From a virus, in the IMG/VR virus record IMGVR_UViG_3300022602_000166, positions 1 to 46,393 of that record: DNA of 46,393 nt; one strand, written 5' to 3'. Below are positions 1 through 10,000 of the stretch, piece after piece (the first letter of the stretch is position 1; every line of letters starts with the position of its first letter). The notes below the pieces were generated by a model, which had not been told where the DNA came from, made no database searches, and saw only the letters and a program-made list of their open reading frames with translations. The position numbers were made by a program, and so were the translations under genes.

Positions 1-1997
1 ATCAAAGACTCTGGTATCCCTGTGAAAAAGTTAATCACGGCTGACCATGCTGAGTGCATCTTGTTGAGAATGTTCACACCGAATCCTTCAAAGATTCCGA
101 GGATACCGGCGAACGCCCCTTGAAGTATTCCCTTAATGGCATCCCACACGCCCTTGAAAATTTCCTTGACGCCTTCCCAGATTTCGCTCCAGTTCCCGCT
201 AAAGATTCCCTTGATGATGTCAATGAAACCCTTGATAAAGGAGATGAAACCTTTCACAACCTCAATCGAACCTTCAAAAATGTTCTTGATTTCATCGAAG
301 GAAATTTTGAAAGGAATACTAATTTCTGCCCAGTGCTTCACAATCCACTGTGCGGCCTCGGCAATGACCTGAGCAACCTTTGTGACGATTGGCATGAGTT
401 TTGTTCCAAGTGCGGTCACCGCATCCTCAACCGCCGCTTTGGTTTTTTCCATCGAAGCGTGCAGGCCAGCCGTTGCCTTTGCCGCAGACGCTTCCGCCAC
501 TCCCTTTTGCTCTACTTGTTTTGTGTATTTTTCGTAAGCCGCTGGACCTGCTTGGATTGTTGCTACTAACTTCGCAGAAGAACTCCCAAATCCGTCTGCA
601 CTGAGGGTTGCCTGTGCTTGTGCTGTTCCCATGCCTTTGATTTGATTGCTTAGTTTGCCAATAATGTCTTGCATTGGAAGAAGTTTTCCGTTCAGTCCAA
701 CGGCATCGAATCCAAGTTTTTGGTAAGCCTCTGAGTTGAGGCGTGCGGCATCTGCGGCACTTTTGAACTTCCCCCAAAGTTGTGTCTGTGCAATATCTAA
801 ATCTTTGGTAGCCGCCGAAACTTGCGTGGCTTGCATCGTTCCGTTCTCGTATTCCTTCGCAAGATTCTTGAGGTTTGGAGGAAGATTGGAAAGGGTGTCG
901 TTCATGTTCTTGTTTGCCTTGGCAACGTCTGTTGCTGGTTTCAAGAACTGGGTGAACGAGGAACTCATGGCTTGCATTGCGGCACGGCCAGTTTCGCCAT
1001 GAGCGGTCATGTCAACCATCAAGCCAGCCAACTCTCCCATCGGAGGGGCCATTCCTCCAAGTTTGGATTTCGTTCTATCGAGCGAATTGCCAAGTGCCGA
1101 AACACTTTGCCCCGTCGCATTGGCGGCAGAAACCAAAATGTCGGCAACCTTTGAGGAGTCACTCGTTTGCATCCCAAACGTTTGCAAGGTTTTGGTAAGT
1201 ATTTTTGTTGTGCCGTCGAGATTGCCACCTGTTGCTTCAGCGGCATCCATAGATGCCTTCATGAGGTCTAACCCCTGCTTGGCTGTTAAGGTTCCACCGT
1301 TAAGCGTTTTTGCTTGTCCCGCAATCTTGGAAAAAGAATCTGCAATTTGCTGTGCGGTAAAGGTGGATGTTCCCGCCGTTTGAAAAAAAGCATCACTAAT
1401 TTTTCCGGCATTGGCAATGGAGATGTTTGCGCTTGCGGCAATTTTGTCGGTAGTTGATTGGTACTTTTGACCAAAGTCAACGGAAATTGCGGCCACTCCA
1501 GCAACAGCCGCTCCAGCCATGATGTATGGGCTTGGAATGCTTCCGATTACTGACAACATTCCAGTTCCGCTAGCGCCAGCCTTCTCCATGCTTGCGGCAA
1601 CTTCGTCGGTCTTTCCCTTCATCGCACCAAGTGGTCCAGGAAGGTGATTGAGGATTGAACCTAGTGTTCCAAACTTCCCACCGGAATCCTTTGCCGCTGT
1701 TCCAGCATCTCGTGCGGCTTTTTCCGCTTTGGATAGACCGCCCTCCGCCTCTGATGCGCCCTTAGAAACCCCCCCACCGAAAGCGCCACCAGCATCCGCT
1801 CCAGCGGTCTCCAGATCGCCCTTGATGCCCGTTGTCGCGTTTTTGACGCCACCCTCCAGACCAGCGCCCGCACCGTCGCCAGCGGCCTTTGCTTCGACGG
1901 CAAAAGCCTCCATCTCGCCCTTGGTCTTGGTGAGACTGGCGGTGAATTCTTCTGTATTAGCGAGTAGCGTTGCTACGACTGGTTCAAGGACGGCCAT
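1..1997 (-). CDS. Tail tape measure protein (C-terminus cut off by window edge)
   Basis: This is the N-terminal 665 codons of the protein that sets tail length and fills the tail tube before DNA ejection. It starts at an ATG preceded by AAGGAGACG and stays open to the left edge. The first 130 residues are Ala/Gly/Lys-rich and probably coiled. A phage tape-measure core follows, with alternating MKAS, TKTLQTFGM and MAPPMGELAGLMVDM segments. From about residue 560 come amphipathic, Ile/Phe/Trp-rich repeats of the type IxxIFxGxW, as expected for the membrane-active part of tape measures. It sits directly downstream of the frameshifted tail chaperone, its canonical position. The C-terminus and any lytic domain lie outside the window. 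Confidence 0.93.
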   Translation of the reverse strand, partial: MAVLEPVVATLLANTEEFTASLTKTKGEMEAFAVEAKAAGDGAGAGLEGGVKNATTGIKGDLETAGADAGGAFGGGVSKGASEAEGGLSKAEKAARDAGTAAKDSGGKFGTLGSILNHLPGPLGAMKGKTDEVAASMEKAGASGTGMLSVIGSIPSPYIMAGAAVAGVAAISVDFGQKYQSTTDKIAASANISIANAGKISDAFFQTAGTSTFTAQQIADSFSKIAGQAKTLNGGTLTAKQGLDLMKASMDAAEATGGNLDGTTKILTKTLQTFGMQTSDSSKVADILVSAANATGQSVSALGNSLDRTKSKLGGMAPPMGELAGLMVDMTAHGETGRAAMQAMSSSFTQFLKPATDVAKANKNMNDTLSNLPPNLKNLAKEYENGTMQATQVSAATKDLDIAQTQLWGKFKSAADAARLNSEAYQKLGFDAVGLNGKLLPMQDIIGKLSNQIKGMGTAQAQATLSADGFGSSSAKLVATIQAGPAAYEKYTKQVEQKGVAEASAAKATAGLHASMEKTKAAVEDAVTALGTKLMPIVTKVAQVIAEAAQWIVKHWAEISIPFKISFDEIKNIFEGSIEVVKGFISFIKGFIDIIKGIFSGNWSEIWEGVKEIFKGVWDAIKGILQGAFAGILGIFEGFGVNILNKMHSAWSAVINFFTGIPESL

Positions 1998-2063
1998 TAG
2001 CGTCTCCTTGGATGCGTTCAATAAATTTCATGAACTTGGAAATGTCGGCGATGAGTTGCACTG

Positions 2064-2686
2064 CTAGCGTCTTTCTTCCTGTAACTCGTTAACTGCTTCT
2101 TCGTAGGTGTCGTGAATCTTCAGAAGCCACGTTGTTTCCTTGAAAGGCCGACTCTCATATTCTGCCACAGAACAGGAAAACAGTTTGCAGTAGCGGTACG
2201 CCCGTGCGAGTTCCTCCAACTCTGGGTCTATTTCGTCAAGCAGTAATCCACCCTTGAAAGCCGCCTTTAGTTGACGGAGTTTTCTGTAGGCGCTTTTGGG
2301 TCGGCGGCTCCCTCCATGCCATATTGCTCACCGAAATTCAAGTCAACTGCGGCTGTCGTTAGTGGTTCGTAAATTGAACGTGGCAAGTCATCAACCTCAT
2401 CAACGTTTGTGGGAATCGGTTGATCTAGTGTCCATGACTTCAATCGAAGGACAACACAGGTCCGTTGAAAAAGGTCAATGGAGTTGTAGTCGTCGTCCGG
2501 CATTTCGGCAATTACGCGCCAAGCCTCTGGGTCTCCATCAACAAATCCCATGTCTTCTAGCGACTTTGCCACCGATGCCGCAACGCGTGTTGACTTTTGA
2601 ATCGTCTTGATTTCCTTGTTGGTCAATTCGTCGTCGTCCTTTAGGACCGCACTGTGGTTGTTGGGAAGTGAAATAATCGTACTCAT
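2064..2686 (-). CDS. Tail assembly chaperone, -1 frameshift product (gpGT-like)
   Basis: After the AAA codon at 2296-2294 a -1 shift continues as SAYRKLRQLKAAFKGG and reads an open frame to TAG at 2066-2064. The predicted fusion is 207 residues: 131 from frame 0 and 76 from the -1 frame. The downstream frame has no ATG or Shine-Dalgarno of its own at a useful place but encodes a plausible protein containing PELEELARAYRYCKLF and ending in LQEERR, so it is best explained as expressed only by frameshifting. Lambda gpG/gpGT is the classic precedent for such fusions beside the tape measure gene. I see the heptamer and both frames directly; the frameshift itself is inferred. Confidence 0.82.
2267..2686 (-). 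CDS. Tail assembly chaperone, short form (gpG-like)
   Basis: This 139-residue acidic protein sits between the tail tube region and the tape measure gene, the canonical place for the chaperone that coats the tape measure during tail assembly. The ATG is preceded by AAGGAACC. Sequence similarity alone is weak. The call rests on position, size and a perfect -1 slippery heptamer near its 3' end that leads into an otherwise startless downstream frame. It is the frame-0 product; most ribosomes would be expected to terminate at the TAA at 2269-2267. Confidence 0.85.
   Translation of the reverse strand: MSTIISLPNNHSAVLKDDDELTNKEIKTIQKSTRVAASVAKSLEDMGFVDGDPEAWRVIAEMPDDDYNSIDLFQRTCVVLRLKSWTLDQPIPTNVDEVDDLPRSIYEPLTTAAVDLNFGEQYGMEGAADPKAPTENSVN
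2294..2300 (-). promoter_or_regulatory. -1 ribosomal frameshift slippery site CCCAAAA
   Basis: On the minus strand the heptamer is C CCA AAA in the chaperone frame, fitting X XXY YYZ. Both the P-site and A-site tRNAs can re-pair after a one-base backward slip (CCA to CCC, AAA to AAA). It lies eight codons before the frame-0 stop and connects exactly into the open -1 frame that ends at 2064. Confidence 0.85.
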
Positions 2687-2700
2687 GGTCGGTTCCTTTT

Positions 2701-3024
2701 TTATCGGTTGTTCTTGCGGTTTTGAAAGTTTGCTGTTTCTGCTTCATGCACGGCAATCAGCCAGTCAATAGCCTTTGGGTCCTCGTTGTCCAGCGTAACG
2801 AAGTCCTGGTGAGATGTCCCAGTAAAGATTTTTCGGTAGGTGTATTCCCGCAGGTAATTGAGTGCAACGGAGCAATCGGTGATGTCCTCTGCCTTTGCAC
2901 TGTCTTGGCTTAGATAAACGGCGAGACGGCGAAGTTGAGAAAATGCACTCGAAATATCGGCATCGGGACGAAAGTCCACTTTTTGCTCGGTATCTCTCCT
3001 GCTAAAAAGTTGAAAGTTTTTCAT
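2701..3024 (-). CDS. Hypothetical tail-region protein, 107 aa
   Basis: No family is recognised. The protein has a basic N-terminus (KNFQLFSRRD) and a helical middle rich in Leu and Tyr (FSQLRRLAVYLSQD). It lies between the tail tube gene and the chaperone, with 42 bases to the former and 14 to the latter, so it belongs to the tail operon. A small tail completion or assembly factor is the natural guess from position only. Confidence 0.7.
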   Translation of the reverse strand: MKNFQLFSRRDTEQKVDFRPDADISSAFSQLRRLAVYLSQDSAKAEDITDCSVALNYLREYTYRKIFTGTSHQDFVTLDNEDPKAIDWLIAVHEAETANFQNRKNNR

Positions 3025-3066
3025 GTTTTGCGCCCGTCCTTGTTTTGGGTTTCCGAATTGCTTCGA

Positions 3067-4029
3067 TTAGTAAGCGGTACTAACTCCGTTGTTGATGGTT
3101 ACCTTGACCGGCGAGTAGCCAGCGCTAGTGGCGTCGGTCGTGTTGGCAACTGCCGTGAACTTTGTATCCAACGAGATGTATGCCTTTGACTGGTCAATGA
3201 ACGGGTCCATCAACTGAACGTTCGACATCTGGAACTGAACAAAATAGCCGGTAGCCGGGTCCGTGAACTTAAGGATGACTTGTTGCTGGTCACGGATAAG
3301 TGAATTGGCATAGAAGGTTTCGTTGGATTCAACAACGAACTTCATTGTTCCAGTTACCTCGATTGGGCCTTGGAAGTTATTGTATGGAGCCTGTTGTCCA
3401 AGCGTAAAGATTGGTGCAGTGTTCCTTTTGATATCCAATGCCGCTGACTCAACGACGGCAACCGAAGCGCCACCGATTGAGGCCGAGCAAGCCCACGAAG
3501 GAACGAGGTGTTGGGTTGACTCATTTGCGGTAACCGATGCCACGGTTGTTGAAATGTTTCCAACAAAGTTGAACGATGTTTCCACGGCGGCGTCGGCGGC
3601 AAATGCGAGGGCGATGTCCACACAGCGTGCGGCTGTGATTTGGTATGTGTTATCAACCGAGTCGTTAATCAAGGTGTAAGAGGGAGCCTGAGAACCTTGG
3701 TTGGGGGCGTTTAGCACCCCGATGGTGTGTGACCAAACGCTTGCCCCAACCGAAGCAACGGCGTCCGCTCCACCAAGAACCGAACGAATGAGTTGAGGAT
3801 AAACGTCGGAGTACATGAACGTTTTGCCGCTGAACATGTCGTGACGAACACCGGGAACCTGGTCGTAGTGACCGACGGGAGAACCACGGAAGTCGCTGTC
3901 GTCGAGCCATTTCAACGTTGGTGTGAGTTTCGGGCTACCGATTGGCGTGAAGGTAGATACGCTTGCGGCAGTTCCGTAGGTGGATTCGGTTGCTAAACCC
4001 CAGTAGGAGTTTGCGGTCATGAAAGGCAT
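3067..4029 (-). CDS. Major tail (tube) protein
   Basis: This 320-residue protein would form the stacked hexameric rings of the tail tube. Its N-terminus (NSYWGLATESTYGTAASVSTFTP, in part) has the form common in siphovirus tail tube proteins. The rest is beta-rich with few charged residues and ends in a domain with SAGYSPVKVTINNG. The ATG overlaps the previous stop as TAATG and follows AAGGAGAAC, a strong ribosome site fitting a highly expressed structural gene. Position after the connector and terminator genes and before the chaperone supports the call. A second ATG three codons in is a possible alternative start. Confidence 0.85.
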   Translation of the reverse strand: MPFMTANSYWGLATESTYGTAASVSTFTPIGSPKLTPTLKWLDDSDFRGSPVGHYDQVPGVRHDMFSGKTFMYSDVYPQLIRSVLGGADAVASVGASVWSHTIGVLNAPNQGSQAPSYTLINDSVDNTYQITAARCVDIALAFAADAAVETSFNFVGNISTTVASVTANESTQHLVPSWACSASIGGASVAVVESAALDIKRNTAPIFTLGQQAPYNNFQGPIEVTGTMKFVVESNETFYANSLIRDQQQVILKFTDPATGYFVQFQMSNVQLMDPFIDQSKAYISLDTKFTAVANTTDATSAGYSPVKVTINNGVSTAY

Positions 4030-4265
4030 TAGTTGTTCTCCTTGGAATCGTCAGCCGTTTCCGGTGACTCTGTTATTTCTTTCCGTTCTTCAGTGGTCTT
4101 TGTTTGGCTAACTTTTGGATTATCTGCAATAAGTGCAAGCAATGGATGGTCAACCGTCGCGTCTACGTCAATCGTGTCCCCAGTCTTGGGAACCCATGTT
4201 TCTCCGTCTTTTTGCAACGTGATGAAGACCGTCGGCAAATCTCCTGTGTATTGGTATCTTGGCAC
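4029..4265 (-). CDS. Small acidic hypothetical protein before the tail tube gene
   Basis: I place the start at a GTG at 4265 because AGGAG lies four bases upstream. A TTG ten codons earlier is open but has no such site. The 78-residue product has a short beta-like N-terminal half (TVFITLQKDGETW) and a highly charged tail (TTEERKEITESPETADD). No family is recognised. It overlaps the tail tube gene by one base, so the two are translationally coupled; a head-tail joining role is possible but only from position. Confidence 0.6.
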   Translation of the reverse strand: MPRYQYTGDLPTVFITLQKDGETWVPKTGDTIDVDATVDHPLLALIADNPKVSQTKTTEERKEITESPETADDSKENN

Positions 4266-4371
4266 AAATCTCCTAAACTCAACACTTTGGGTCAATCAAG
4301 TTGACCTAAGTACAGCGTACATGATGGCCAGGAAAGCCGTTTGATGGCCTCGTGAATCTTGTAAATTGCCT

Positions 4372-4884
4372 CTAAACGTCCAGAACCTCGCACACCGAAA
4401 CGTGAGCGACTGCTTGAAATAATGTCACGCCTCCGTCAAGTGTTCGTGGAATCGTGTAGTCAAGACGGATGTCCGTACCACCATTCTCGTTGCCTTCGCC
4501 CCACTGGAATACGACATTTGCGTTCCCGGCATTTCGGTCGGCTTGAATCCAAGCGGTCAAGTTGTCAATGAAGGTGTCGAACTCATGTTGGCCTTGAACG
4601 GTTTCTGGCTGGTTTGATTTGAAAATAATGAGGAGGCCGAGGTCGTAGATTCGGAACTTCCGTCCATCGTGCGGTCCGCCCAGTGCAATACGACGCTCCT
4701 GCTGGGTCGTCATGAACATGTAGATAGCGGCACCCATTCCCACGCCCGGATAAGTGTTGGTGAAAAGGTCCGCCTCGTTTGAAACCTTCGGTAGTGCCGT
4801 GTAGACAACTCCGAGGTTTGGAATGTTCGACGATTGCGGCTGGAGGTACTGATAAACCGCCTGGGTAACTGTGACCTTTGGCAT
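4372..4884 (-). CDS. Putative tail terminator / head-tail joining protein
   Basis: This 170-residue alpha/beta protein begins VTVTQAVYQYLQP and carries a middle GGPHDGRKFRIYDLGLLIIFKS, ending in a strand-rich region (VTLFQAVAHVSVCEVLDV). Size, order and fold pattern fit tail terminator proteins that cap the tube and dock it to the head. It lies two bases after the connector gene and upstream of the tail tube gene. The 76 bases before the next gene hold no further reading frame. A neck or minor tail protein remains an alternative. Confidence 0.6.
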   Translation of the reverse strand: MPKVTVTQAVYQYLQPQSSNIPNLGVVYTALPKVSNEADLFTNTYPGVGMGAAIYMFMTTQQERRIALGGPHDGRKFRIYDLGLLIIFKSNQPETVQGQHEFDTFIDNLTAWIQADRNAGNANVVFQWGEGNENGGTDIRLDYTIPRTLDGGVTLFQAVAHVSVCEVLDV

Positions 4885-4886
4885 GA

Positions 4887-5846
4887 TTAGTAGCCGATAA
4901 ACCTTTGTCGGAAATTGTCCAGCAACTTCGAAGCCAACGCAATGTCAGCATTTCCGCCCTGGGGTATTCCTGAGTCAACTCTTGAAACAGCGCCCATGTC
5001 CTGAACAATCAAGGCTCCCGAACCACGTTGTTTGATGAGTGCAGTGGTCATAAGGATGGCCGCTTCTTTTACTGCCTTGGGAAGGTTGGTGATATTCATT
5101 CCCGAAACGTGGTTGTACAAAACGGGTGAGACAAGTGGAAGTACGGGTGTGTCCGGTATGTAATTACTCGCCACCGTCACAACCTCGTCATTGGGCGCAT
5201 CGTAAATCGTCAGTTGTGTTCCCGGATAAATGCCAAGCCCACTCTGCACCGTGATCGAAGCGGCTCCAGCAGAAACCGAAGCAGAAAGCGTGGTGTTTGG
5301 AAATCCGTTGACGTAGGTCCACTGACAAAGATAGGGTTGAGTTGAAACTCCTATGGGCCAAGCGCCAGTACCAGTTCCACCAGTTGTGTAGCCCTGGCCT
5401 CCTTGAAATGTGTTCCAGCCATACGTCGCATTTGGCTGAACGATGAACTCTTGTGGGTAGATGACTATGTTCCCCTGCGGCGTGATTGACGATGAAGTGA
5501 AAGATGTTCCCGGTGCCGAATAAGTGAACGCTTGAACTTCCAAGATTGGCCAAAGTTTTGGATGAACAACAAGTTGGCCTACTCGGTTGCCCCAAATTTG
5601 AGCGTTCTCTACGTTAGAGGTGGCACACAAAGTTCCCCAAGCGCTTCCCGTGACGTATTGGTCAATCCACGAGGAGGCTCGTCCGATGGTTTCTTGGAGA
5701 GCAATAAGTTGGCTCTGAGGCCCTCCGTTGATTAGGTTGAATGTGTCCATTGCCGTCGGTGCACGCTGGTACTCATCGGTCGTGATGTACGGAGTCGTTT
5801 GTCCGTAGGTCTGAAGATAAGGTGCGTAGGCTGACGTACTGCTCAT
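4887..5846 (-). CDS. Head-tail connector / adaptor protein
   Basis: The 319-residue protein has the helical pattern of gp6-like connectors: YITTDEYQRAPTAMD at the start, a helix with LIALQETIGRASSWIDQY, and a C-terminal helical hairpin (LPKAVKEAAILMTTALIKQRG). Between them is a beta-rich insert, residues about 110-240, with an SVSAGAASITVQSG segment that resembles an adhesion or Ig-like strand set and makes the protein longer than the usual connector. It opens the tail module and is followed by the terminator candidate. Confidence 0.72.
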   Translation of the reverse strand: MSSTSAYAPYLQTYGQTTPYITTDEYQRAPTAMDTFNLINGGPQSQLIALQETIGRASSWIDQYVTGSAWGTLCATSNVENAQIWGNRVGQLVVHPKLWPILEVQAFTYSAPGTSFTSSSITPQGNIVIYPQEFIVQPNATYGWNTFQGGQGYTTGGTGTGAWPIGVSTQPYLCQWTYVNGFPNTTLSASVSAGAASITVQSGLGIYPGTQLTIYDAPNDEVVTVASNYIPDTPVLPLVSPVLYNHVSGMNITNLPKAVKEAAILMTTALIKQRGSGALIVQDMGAVSRVDSGIPQGGNADIALASKLLDNFRQRFIGY

Positions 5847-5905
5847 GGTGCTCTTTCGCCGGGATTAACAGTTGTTTCTATCTTGCCACAATCGGCAAGA
5901 AGCCG

Positions 5906-7060
5906 TCACAGAATCTTGGCGTACCTGTTGTACTTGGAAACCCCATTATCCCAATCACTGTACCAACCGTCACTCCAAAGCGTGTACAACTGCTCAAAGT
6001 ACGCCTGGTATTGCTCGGCACAACGCTCTAAGGAAAAGTTTTGCAACGCGTAATTCCGTATTGCATGTGGGTCCAAGTCGCCCACGTTTTGAAGCCCCCA
6101 CACCGCCTCGCCAAGGGTACGGAACCGATAACCCGTTAGCCCGTGAATGTTGTTCTCTGGGAAGGCTCCCCAATCGGTTGTGAGTACCGGAGTACCGCAA
6201 AACATGGGCTCAATCGAAGTTCCACCAAAAGGCTCTAGGTAGTTCGTGCAAAGGAGTACGGCTTTGGCTTTGGACATCACCTCACTTCGGCGCTCTTTGT
6301 CCAAGTGTCCAATGAACTCAAAATGGTCACCCTCGATAGTGAACTCACTCGTTACCAATTTGCCTGGCTCGTAGTGAATCACGCCTTGACCGGCCAGAAG
6401 CAACTTATCTCCGCTTCGTCGTGTTGCCTCAACCGCCGTCTCCACTCCCTTGCGACTAATCATTCGACCGATGTAAAGGACGTAATCTTCCTTGCGCTCA
6501 TTGAACTCGAAGTCGGCTGGGTCAAAGTAGTTTGGAATCACACAGTCAAAAAATCGCCCGTTGTCCGTGCCGTTCATTCCATAAACATTGTGCATCCATG
6601 CGTATGACTCGAACACCTTGTAGTCACTCCACACGCCCGAGTAACCGATGCCGAACTCCACCGGAATCATGTCTGGCAAACCGTCGGCTATTTGTTTTTG
6701 GCAATTACCACCGATCAGGCAAAGGAAATCTCGCTCGGAATGACGTCGTTCTTTGATCTTTTCGATAGCCCGATTATTCATCGTTTGCCATGATGCGTGA
6801 GTGTTATCCCAAGACAATTCAAAGAACTTCGAACGGTGATCGTACTGCCCGAACCACGCCTGTTGCTCAGCCTTGCTTACCAACTGAACGTGAGTTCCTG
6901 GCGCTTCATTTTCCTCGGATGAATACACGAACACCTCGTGGCCGAGGTCGCTCATCATGCGCGCAAACTTATTGATCTTTTGCGTGTAGGCGCACGCCAC
7001 GTATTCTTCGGTGGTCTGCGTATGCGGGAGACTTACGATATGAAAAACAAACCTGTTCAT
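5906..7060 (-). CDS. GT4-like glycosyltransferase (GT-B fold)
   Basis: A 384-residue retaining-type glycosyltransferase that would move a sugar from a nucleotide donor to an acceptor in the host cytoplasm. The C-terminal Rossmann half starts near residue 190 with YVLYIGRMISRKGVE, and the donor-site motif EPFGGTSIEPMFCGTPVLTT lies near residues 290-310, with the conserved glutamate of the family. The ATG follows AAGGAAAAAGGC. It lies immediately downstream of the collagen-like fibre gene, separated by 35 bases, which suggests the fibre or another virion protein as acceptor. The acceptor is inference. Confidence 0.85.
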   Translation of the reverse strand: MNRFVFHIVSLPHTQTTEEYVACAYTQKINKFARMMSDLGHEVFVYSSEENEAPGTHVQLVSKAEQQAWFGQYDHRSKFFELSWDNTHASWQTMNNRAIEKIKERRHSERDFLCLIGGNCQKQIADGLPDMIPVEFGIGYSGVWSDYKVFESYAWMHNVYGMNGTDNGRFFDCVIPNYFDPADFEFNERKEDYVLYIGRMISRKGVETAVEATRRSGDKLLLAGQGVIHYEPGKLVTSEFTIEGDHFEFIGHLDKERRSEVMSKAKAVLLCTNYLEPFGGTSIEPMFCGTPVLTTDWGAFPENNIHGLTGYRFRTLGEAVWGLQNVGDLDPHAIRNYALQNFSLERCAEQYQAYFEQLYTLWSDGWYSDWDNGVSKYNRYAKIL

Positions 7061-7095
7061 GCCTTTTTCCTTTTTTGGGCGGACGGTTAGGTACT

Positions 7096-10000
7096 CTAAA
7101 CGCTAACAAGATGAACGTTCAACCAAGTGACGGTTGCTGTCGAGTCTACGTTGATGGTGCCTCCTGAAGATTGTGCTGCAAAGAGACTAATAACGTCACC
7201 GGCGCTGAGCGCACTGTCCACGGTAATTCCAGCCGTTTGAAAAGAGTTTGCATCACTGCTCCTCATTCCTGAAGCGTCATAAACAGGATTCGTTGTTGAG
7301 TTGACCCCAATGCCGATAGCAAATGAGTATGCAGCCGACGAGTCGAAACGGACCTGTGCGTTAATGCTGTAAATTCCAGCGACGGGAACAGTAATTCCAG
7401 CAGTACCAACGCTTGCCGAACCCTTGGCATACGCCTGCGTTAACGGAGTGATCTTTGTCCAAGATACAAGCGAATACGAGTTAGCGACCGATGCCGTGGC
7501 GTTTAAGTTCGCTCTAGCCGCCGTAAACGATTGCGGTGGATTTCCTCCCGCTGGATTAACCCAAGACGATGTGTTGGAGTTGTAGACAAGGTAGACGCTT
7601 TGCCCACCTCCTATGCGAGAAGTCGTCGTGTAGTCGAGAGTATTACCAGCGCCAGCCGCAACGGTGACGTAGGAGGTAAACGCCACCGTAGAGAGAACGT
7701 AAACGCCACATACCGTTCCATTTGGCGGTGACGCTGGAAGCGTGAGCACGAAGTTCGATGACGGGTTGCAGATTGTAAGTTGGCCAGCAACGGCAGTGGC
7801 CGTAGTGCCAACGCTCGCCGATGTTGGGAACTGCCCTTGCCACTGTGGAGCGCTCGCACCCGAGTTGACCGAAAGGATTTGACCCGCTAAACCAATCGGC
7901 AAAACGCTTCCGGCAACTGAAGCCGTCGAGTATGGGATTTGCCCAGCCGCTGTGTATTGACTTATTGGAAGGCTTGTTGTTGGTGTGACCGACGAGATGC
8001 GCCCATAGGAGTCTGTGGTGATTACTGGAATGACACTTGCCGAGCCGTAGGTCCCAGCCGCTCCCGTTGCTCCGAGTCCCACGCTTGCCGCTGTAATTGT
8101 TCCAGTATTTGTAATTGGTGCGATGGCATAGACACTCGCCGCAGAGCCTGTGTTTCCTTGGGGTCCGGTTGCGCCAGTATTTCCCGTTGGTCCAGTTGCT
8201 CCGCTGAATGCCGCTCCAGTAGCGCCGGTGCTTCCTTGCGGTCCAGTTGCACCCGAAAATGCTGGACCCGTATTTCCGGTTGGACCCGTGCTTCCAGTGG
8301 CTCCTTGTGGACCTGTCGCCCCGATTAGTCCGGCAATCGAAAATGTCCATGATGAATACGGTCCGCCCGAACCGCCAACGGTGTCGGCGTTGATTGTGAT
8401 GCTCGTGTTGGCTACAACCGCCGTCACAACCCCCTCCAGGTAATCGGTAGGTGTTGTTGTGTAGATTGCGCGTACGCGTTGACCCGCTTGATAGGCACCC
8501 GTATTAGTAACAGCGAACGCAACCGAGCCAATCGTTAGGCTCGCGCTTGTCGTTGAAGTGGATTGCGAATATCCCGGTCCGGTAGAACCAGTGTTTCCTT
8601 GAGGCCCGGTACTTCCCGTATTGCCACTAGCCCCAACGGAACCCGTGAAGCCTTGAGGACCTGTTGCCCCCGTCGCACCCGTGAAGGCAGGACCCGTCGA
8701 GCCGGTATTTCCTTGTGGCCCAGTAGAGCCCGTGAACCCTTGTGGACCCACTGAACCAGTAGCACCCGTGGCCCCTGTGAAACCTTGTGGTCCAACCGAG
8801 CCAGAAGAACCTGTCGCTCCTGTAAATCCTTGCGGTCCAATGGGTCCAGTGTTACCGACTGGTCCCGTGCTTCCAGTATTTCCGCTCGCCCCAACTGCTC
8901 CCGTGTTTCCGGTCGGTCCCGTTGCTCCTGTGGCGCCCGTGAATGCCGCTCCAGTCGCTCCTGTGTTCCCAATAGGCCCAGTGGCACCCGTATTCCCCTG
9001 CGGACCTGTAGCGCCGGAATAAGCGGCACCCGTAGCACCTGTTGAGCCCTGTGGTCCCGTTGGGCCAGTCGAGGTTTGAACTAACCACGTAGCGTTGTTC
9101 GCGTCGTACACCAATGAAATGCCGTTGTAGTAACCAGCGGCGAGCGTGTAGGTACTTCCCGTTCCAAGCGTGTCGCCCACTCCTGGTGCAACCGTGGTGA
9201 CAAAAGTGGAGGTTGAAAGACTAGCGACACCGGCGACCGTGCCATTGACCGGCGCTGTTGGAAGTGTGACCGTAACTCCGCTACTGACCGCATTGACAAC
9301 CACATAATCGTTTGCCGATGCGCTGTAACTTGTTGTCTTGGTCGAAGTTGGATTGAGCACAACACCTGTTTGCGGTGTCCACTTGCCCGTGCCTGAGTTG
9401 TATCGAAGAACTTGGTTAGCCGTTGGTGTCGTTGATGATACCGAGACTCCTTGTAAGCCAACAACTGTCGGGTTGGGGAAAATGCCAGATAAATCTCCAC
9501 CAGCATTTTCATATTCGATTGACTGAATAAGCCAAGAGGCGGTATTTGCATCGTAAATAAACGAGATGGAACTAAAGACACCGATTGGGAAGTCATACGG
9601 TGAGTTGGGAAAGAGGTCGGAGCCGCTCGGAATAACTCTTACCTGATAAGCCGATGTTGCAAGTTGAGCGACCGAAACAACCGTTGAGTTTGCGGGAGTT
9701 GTCGGAAGGGTCACTACAACCGAAGCCGAGGTCGCATTAACAACCACGTAGTCGTTTGCGACCGCTAGATAGTCAGCCATTTTCGTAGAAGTCGGCACAA
9801 GGACAACACCCGTTTGTGGAGTCCATACCGATGCCGCAGAGTTGTAGCGAAGCACTTGGTTGTTGGTTGGTCCCGTTGCGCTGATTGCGTAGCCCTGAAT
9901 CTTGGCGACGGTTGGGTTCGGGTAGTTTCCACTTAGGTCTCCACCAGCAACACCCGTACTCGGTCCCGTCGCTCCCTGCGGTCCCGTGCTACCCGTATTA

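Noticed and set aside
54-1383. Plus-strand open frames near the left end
   Set aside because: They are antisense to the tape measure gene, which stays open from 1997 to the left edge; no ribosome sites or known domains are seen in them.
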